A stretch of 7,949 nucleotides of DNA from NCBI GenBank assembly GCA_018333395.1, contig JAGXSQ010000073.1, forward strand, positions 1 to 7,949. The letters run 5' to 3'. This stretch comes from Dethiobacter sp. Lineage in GTDB: Bacteria; Bacillota_D; Dethiobacteria; Dethiobacterales; Dethiobacteraceae. The notes below the pieces were generated by a model, which saw only the letters and a list, made by a program, of their open reading frames with translations, was not told where the DNA came from and searched no databases. Numbering within the stretch: position 1 is the first letter of the stretch; every line of letters starts with the position of its first letter. Position numbers and translations under genes: made by a program. Below are positions 5,586-7,949 of this stretch, piece after piece.

Positions 5586-6470
5586 TCAGAGCCCCGCCGC
5601 AGCCAAGATATCCGGTACGACTTCCTCTTTATTGATAGCCATGATATGGACTCCGTCGCAAAGTCCTTCTTTTTTCAAAGCAGCAATCATCCGTCCGGCA
5701 ATTTCAATCCCCTTTTCCAGCGCTCCGCCTTTGGGAGAAGCGGCTAGTTCGTCAATCAGTGGCTGTGGTACGAAGATGCCTGGCACGTTTTCCGTCATAT
5801 ACTTGGCCATCCGGGCAGAAGACAGAAGAACGATACCCGCCAGCACTTTGACCGGAAATTGCCGAGCATATTCCATAAATTTTGCGAAATTCTCTAAGTC
5901 ATAAATCGCCTGGGTTTGTATGAACTCCGCTCCGGCTTCCACCTTCTTCTCAAACTTGCTTAGCTGGGGCTCCAAAGGTTGCGCTTCCGGCGTGACAATG
6001 GCTCCCATGAAAAATTCGACCTTCCCATCCACTTCATTTCCTCCCATGTCCTTGCCGGACTCCAGCAAACGGATTGCCCGCAGTAACTGCACGGAGTCCA
6101 AGTCAAAAACTCCCTTGGCTTCTTTGTTGTCGCCCACAGGCACAGCATCACCCGTCAGGCAAAGCACGTTCCTCACTCCTCTGGTGTAGGCAAACAACAG
6201 ATCTGCCTGGAGGGCGATGCGGTTCCGGTCGCGACAAGTCATCTGCAGAATCGGCTCTCCGCCACGCTCTAATACTGCCAGGCAACCGCCTATAGACGGA
6301 ATGCGCATGACAGAACTCTGGTGATCCGTAACGTTCAGTGCGTCTACCTTACCTTTGAGCAGTTCAATATGATGATTCATTTTCTCCAGATTTATCCCCT
6401 TGGGTGGGGCGATTTCACCTGTGATGACAAACTTGCCAGAGTTTAGTGCCTGTTTAAAAGTTGACACCAT
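5586..6470 (-). CDS. metF: Methylenetetrahydrofolate reductase, catalytic subunit MetF
   Basis: Reduces 5,10-methylene-tetrahydrofolate to 5-methyl-tetrahydrofolate with flavin, the last folate-bound step of the Wood-Ljungdahl methyl branch; it also supplies methionine synthesis. The 294 residues are a single TIM-barrel domain. TGEIAPPKG (17-25) includes Glu19, equivalent to the catalytic glutamate of E. coli MetF; MTCRDRNR (77-84), LTGD (105-108, the flavin-contacting aspartate) and GAEFIQTQ (180-187, the folate-pocket glutamine) follow in family order. The TCRDRN form is typical of the short MetF that works with MetV. The ATG at 6470 has AAAGGAG 9 bases upstream. It follows metV by 17 bases, is last in the operon, and is followed by a hairpin terminator. 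Pairing with metV indicates a MetVF complex that does not draw on NAD(P)H directly through MetF alone (inference from known acetogen enzymes). Confidence 0.93.
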   Translation of the reverse strand: MVSTFKQALNSGKFVITGEIAPPKGINLEKMNHHIELLKGKVDALNVTDHQSSVMRIPSIGGCLAVLERGGEPILQMTCRDRNRIALQADLLFAYTRGVRNVLCLTGDAVPVGDNKEAKGVFDLDSVQLLRAIRLLESGKDMGGNEVDGKVEFFMGAIVTPEAQPLEPQLSKFEKKVEAGAEFIQTQAIYDLENFAKFMEYARQFPVKVLAGIVLLSSARMAKYMTENVPGIFVPQPLIDELAASPKGGALEKGIEIAGRMIAALKKEGLCDGVHIMAINKEEVVPDILAAAGL

Positions 6471-6487
6471 GGCTTTTTTCTCCTTTA

Positions 6488-7132
6488 CTATAGGATCTTG
6501 AAGTTTCTTGGCCTGAGCACGGCATGGTTATTTCTGGGAGGGTGGTACATCCCCATCAAATTCAGCCTCCCTTGCTCTTTCAGGCGATCATAAATCAGTG
6601 TAAAGGCACAGTCCTTTTCCTTGTCAACTTCGCACTTACCCCGGTTAGTGCCTCCACACGGCCCGTTCAGTAAACCTTTGTGGCACGCGGTGAGAGGACA
6701 GATTCCGGAAGTGTACCCAAGGAGACACTGCCCGCACTGGACGCATACTTCATAAAAGCTGCCAGGAATGTCTTCCATGCCGACAAACAGCGTATCCAGG
6801 GCTGGAATAACCGGCTTATTTGTATACAGGCTGACCCTGTGGACACCCAGGGCACATGACATGACCAAGATGGAATCGGCGTTCCGGATCGCTTCGCCAT
6901 GTGAATTGGCCGTCTCAACAGTCATTTCATCACAGGTGGTGGGAATAACCATCCAGCCGGTAACAAGTTTACCCTCCCCTTGCAGGCGCTCCTTCATGGC
7001 CATAACCTCCTCAATCCCACCAGTCCTAGTTGTAGTAGCGCAGGCGCCGCATCCTATGATGCATACCCGGTCCAATCCATCCAGCTGCCGCGTGATTTCC
7101 TCTGCCATTTTTTGCTTGGTGATTGATTTCAT
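6488..7132 (-). CDS. metV: Methylenetetrahydrofolate reductase Fe-S/zinc subunit MetV
   Basis: MetV (MTHFR C-terminal domain family) is the cysteine-rich partner of short MetF in acetogens and related anaerobes and passes electrons to the MetF flavin. From the chosen start it has 214 residues. The N-terminal half has GCGACAT (27-33) with Cys24, Cys28 and Cys31, plus Cys67 and Cys93. The C-terminal half carries CVQCGQC (130-136), Cys145, Cys150, PCGG (158-161), Cys167 and Cys175, a ligand set suited to Fe-S clusters; 13 cysteines in all. The start is the ATG at 7132, with GGGAGG 7 bases upstream; the longer frame to 7162 overlaps the end of the preceding gene and has no ribosome binding site. 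It lies 13 bases after the GltD-like gene and 17 bases before metF, so the three are one operon. Confidence 0.92.
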   Translation of the reverse strand: MKSITKQKMAEEITRQLDGLDRVCIIGCGACATTTRTGGIEEVMAMKERLQGEGKLVTGWMVIPTTCDEMTVETANSHGEAIRNADSILVMSCALGVHRVSLYTNKPVIPALDTLFVGMEDIPGSFYEVCVQCGQCLLGYTSGICPLTACHKGLLNGPCGGTNRGKCEVDKEKDCAFTLIYDRLKEQGRLNLMGMYHPPRNNHAVLRPRNFKIL

Positions 7133-7139
7133 GGCTTTA

Positions 7140-7145
7140 CCTCCC
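7140..7145 (-). promoter_or_regulatory. Ribosome binding site deciding the metV start
   Basis: GGGAGG, 7 bases before the ATG at 7132 and directly after the TAA stop (7148-7146) of the upstream gene. This favours the start at 7132 over the ATG at 7162 and implies translational coupling. Confidence 0.85.
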
Positions 7146-7949
7146 TTATCTTTCCAGGTCACACCTCAGGCAGCGCCTGGGTTCCTGCTTGGCATCCTCT
7201 TCAGAAAACCCCATCTCGGTTTCCTGGAAGCTCTTTTTCCTTTCTTCAGCCGGGAGATAGGACATTTTCGGCCTGAACTGCGGCTTCCACGTCTCCTCTT
7301 CATCCTCGCCGCCTGGAGCCCCCGTCGCCTGCTCACCGTTTTTGCGGTCGTACAACTGAACTCTCGACGTATCGCCTTTGAGATACTTGTCGATGGCCAT
7401 GGCGCCCCTTCTCCCCGCGGCAATCGCCTCAATGAGCATGCCCGGACCGGAAACAAAATCACCGCCGGCAAAAATCCCGGAAACATTGGATGAAAGGCTG
7501 TTCTGGTCCACAACCAGCGTTTCCCAACGGGTTCGTTCCAGGGCGCTGTCCGCAGGTAAAAATGACAAGTCCGGAGCCTGCCCTACAGCGGCAAAGACCG
7601 TGTCCGCCTCCATGAAGAATTCTGAACCAAGCACAAGCACCGGCCGCCGTCGCCCGTCGACATCTTGTTCACCTAGCGCCATGCGGGAACACTGCACGCC
7701 GGTTACTTTCCAGTTTTCACTGACTACACGGGTAGGGCTAACCAGGAACTCGATTTTTATCCCTTCTGCCAGAGCCTCGTCGTATTCCACCTCGGAAACG
7801 GGCATCTCCTCCCTGGTCCTCCGGTAGAGAATGGTGACTTCGTCCGCTCCGAGGCGGACGGCGGTGCGGGCTGTGTCTAAAGCCACGTTTCCGCCGCCGA
7901 TCACAACCACGCGCCGACCGATACGGACTGGCTTGCCGGTTTTCACATC
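7146..7949 (-). CDS. GltD/NfnB-like FAD-NAD(P)H oxidoreductase, C-terminal part (cut by right window edge)
   Basis: The 267 visible residues (counted from the edge) are the NAD(P)H-binding half and C-terminal FAD segment of a glutamate-synthase-small-chain-type flavoprotein. VVVIGGGNVALDTARTA (14-30) is the nucleotide-binding Rossmann motif; YRRTREEMP (42-50) puts arginines after strand two, as in NADPH-preferring relatives. VFAAVGQAPD and IFAGGDFVSGPGMLIEAIAAGRRGA (about 160-183) form the FAD-contacting end. An acidic, Gly-rich linker (about 208-221) follows, then a tail ending in RRCLRC (258-264), common in this superfamily. The frame is open to the edge, so an internal GTG at 7946 is not the start. 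The N-terminal FAD motif, and any Fe-S or Hdr-type domains, lie outside. Directly upstream of metVF, it probably feeds electrons to that enzyme (inference); an HdrA-like or other fused architecture cannot be excluded. Confidence 0.85.
   Translation of the reverse strand, partial: DVKTGKPVRIGRRVVVIGGGNVALDTARTAVRLGADEVTILYRRTREEMPVSEVEYDEALAEGIKIEFLVSPTRVVSENWKVTGVQCSRMALGEQDVDGRRRPVLVLGSEFFMEADTVFAAVGQAPDLSFLPADSALERTRWETLVVDQNSLSSNVSGIFAGGDFVSGPGMLIEAIAAGRRGAMAIDKYLKGDTSRVQLYDRKNGEQATGAPGGEDEEETWKPQFRPKMSYLPAEERKKSFQETEMGFSEEDAKQEPRRCLRCDLER

Noticed and set aside
6768..7493. 241-codon plus-strand open frame opposite metV and the GltD-like gene
   Set aside because: It spans the junction of two well-supported minus-strand genes in antisense and shows no domain signature.
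1..7949. CRISPR array, mobile element, toxin-antitoxin, defence system, tRNA or rRNA gene
   Set aside because: No direct-repeat array, transposase, terminal inverted repeats, defence-type domain or tRNA-like cloverleaf was recognised on either strand; the genes are ordinary metabolic and RNA-related ones.

Overview
The window looks like chromosomal core DNA from an anaerobic, low-to-mid GC Gram-positive bacterium (Bacillota, Clostridia in the broad sense, of the acetogen/Moorella/Peptococcaceae kind). This rests on an RNase J gene, very strong AGGAGG-type ribosome binding sites with GTG and TTG starts, sigma-A-like promoters, and a metV-metF pair typical of the Wood-Ljungdahl methyl branch. 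The placement is inferred from gene content; no 16S or tRNA gene is present.

Layout, left to right. (1) 1-282, minus: N-terminal 94 codons of RNase J, running off the left edge, with its own promoter carrying a perfect TATAAT. (2) 380-1099, minus: a 23S rRNA pseudouridine synthase of the RluB/RsuA family, also with its own good promoter. (3) 1191-2928, minus: a two-gene, translationally coupled unit of a RidA-family (imine deaminase-like) protein followed by a GidA/TrmFO-like FAD oxidoreductase with an unusual cysteine cluster and no assigned function. (4) 3109-3504, plus: queF, the only plus-strand gene. (5) 3501-5243, minus: queD-queE-queC, a tightly overlapping operon. (6) 5244-5585: a 342-base gene-free stretch with the que promoter and leader, a G/C-rich repeat-like hairpin, and the terminator of the metF operon. 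(7) 5586-7949, minus: a GltD-like FAD/NAD(P)H oxidoreductase (5' end outside the window), then metV and metF.

How the genes work together. QueD, QueE, QueC and QueF convert 7,8-dihydroneopterin triphosphate through 6-carboxytetrahydropterin, 7-carboxy-7-deazaguanine and preQ0 to preQ1, the base inserted into tRNA on the way to queuosine. Only GTP cyclohydrolase (FolE) from the front and Tgt/QueA from the back are missing here. MetF and MetV form the two-subunit methylenetetrahydrofolate reductase of acetogenic-type bacteria, and the flavoprotein encoded just upstream is a candidate electron donor module for it. RNase J and RluB act on RNA.

I found no mobile element, CRISPR array, phage gene or defence system. 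The less ordinary points are the RidA/flavoprotein pair, the GltD-like partner of MetVF, and the queF/queC convergence in which both stop codons lie in one CTAG tetranucleotide.
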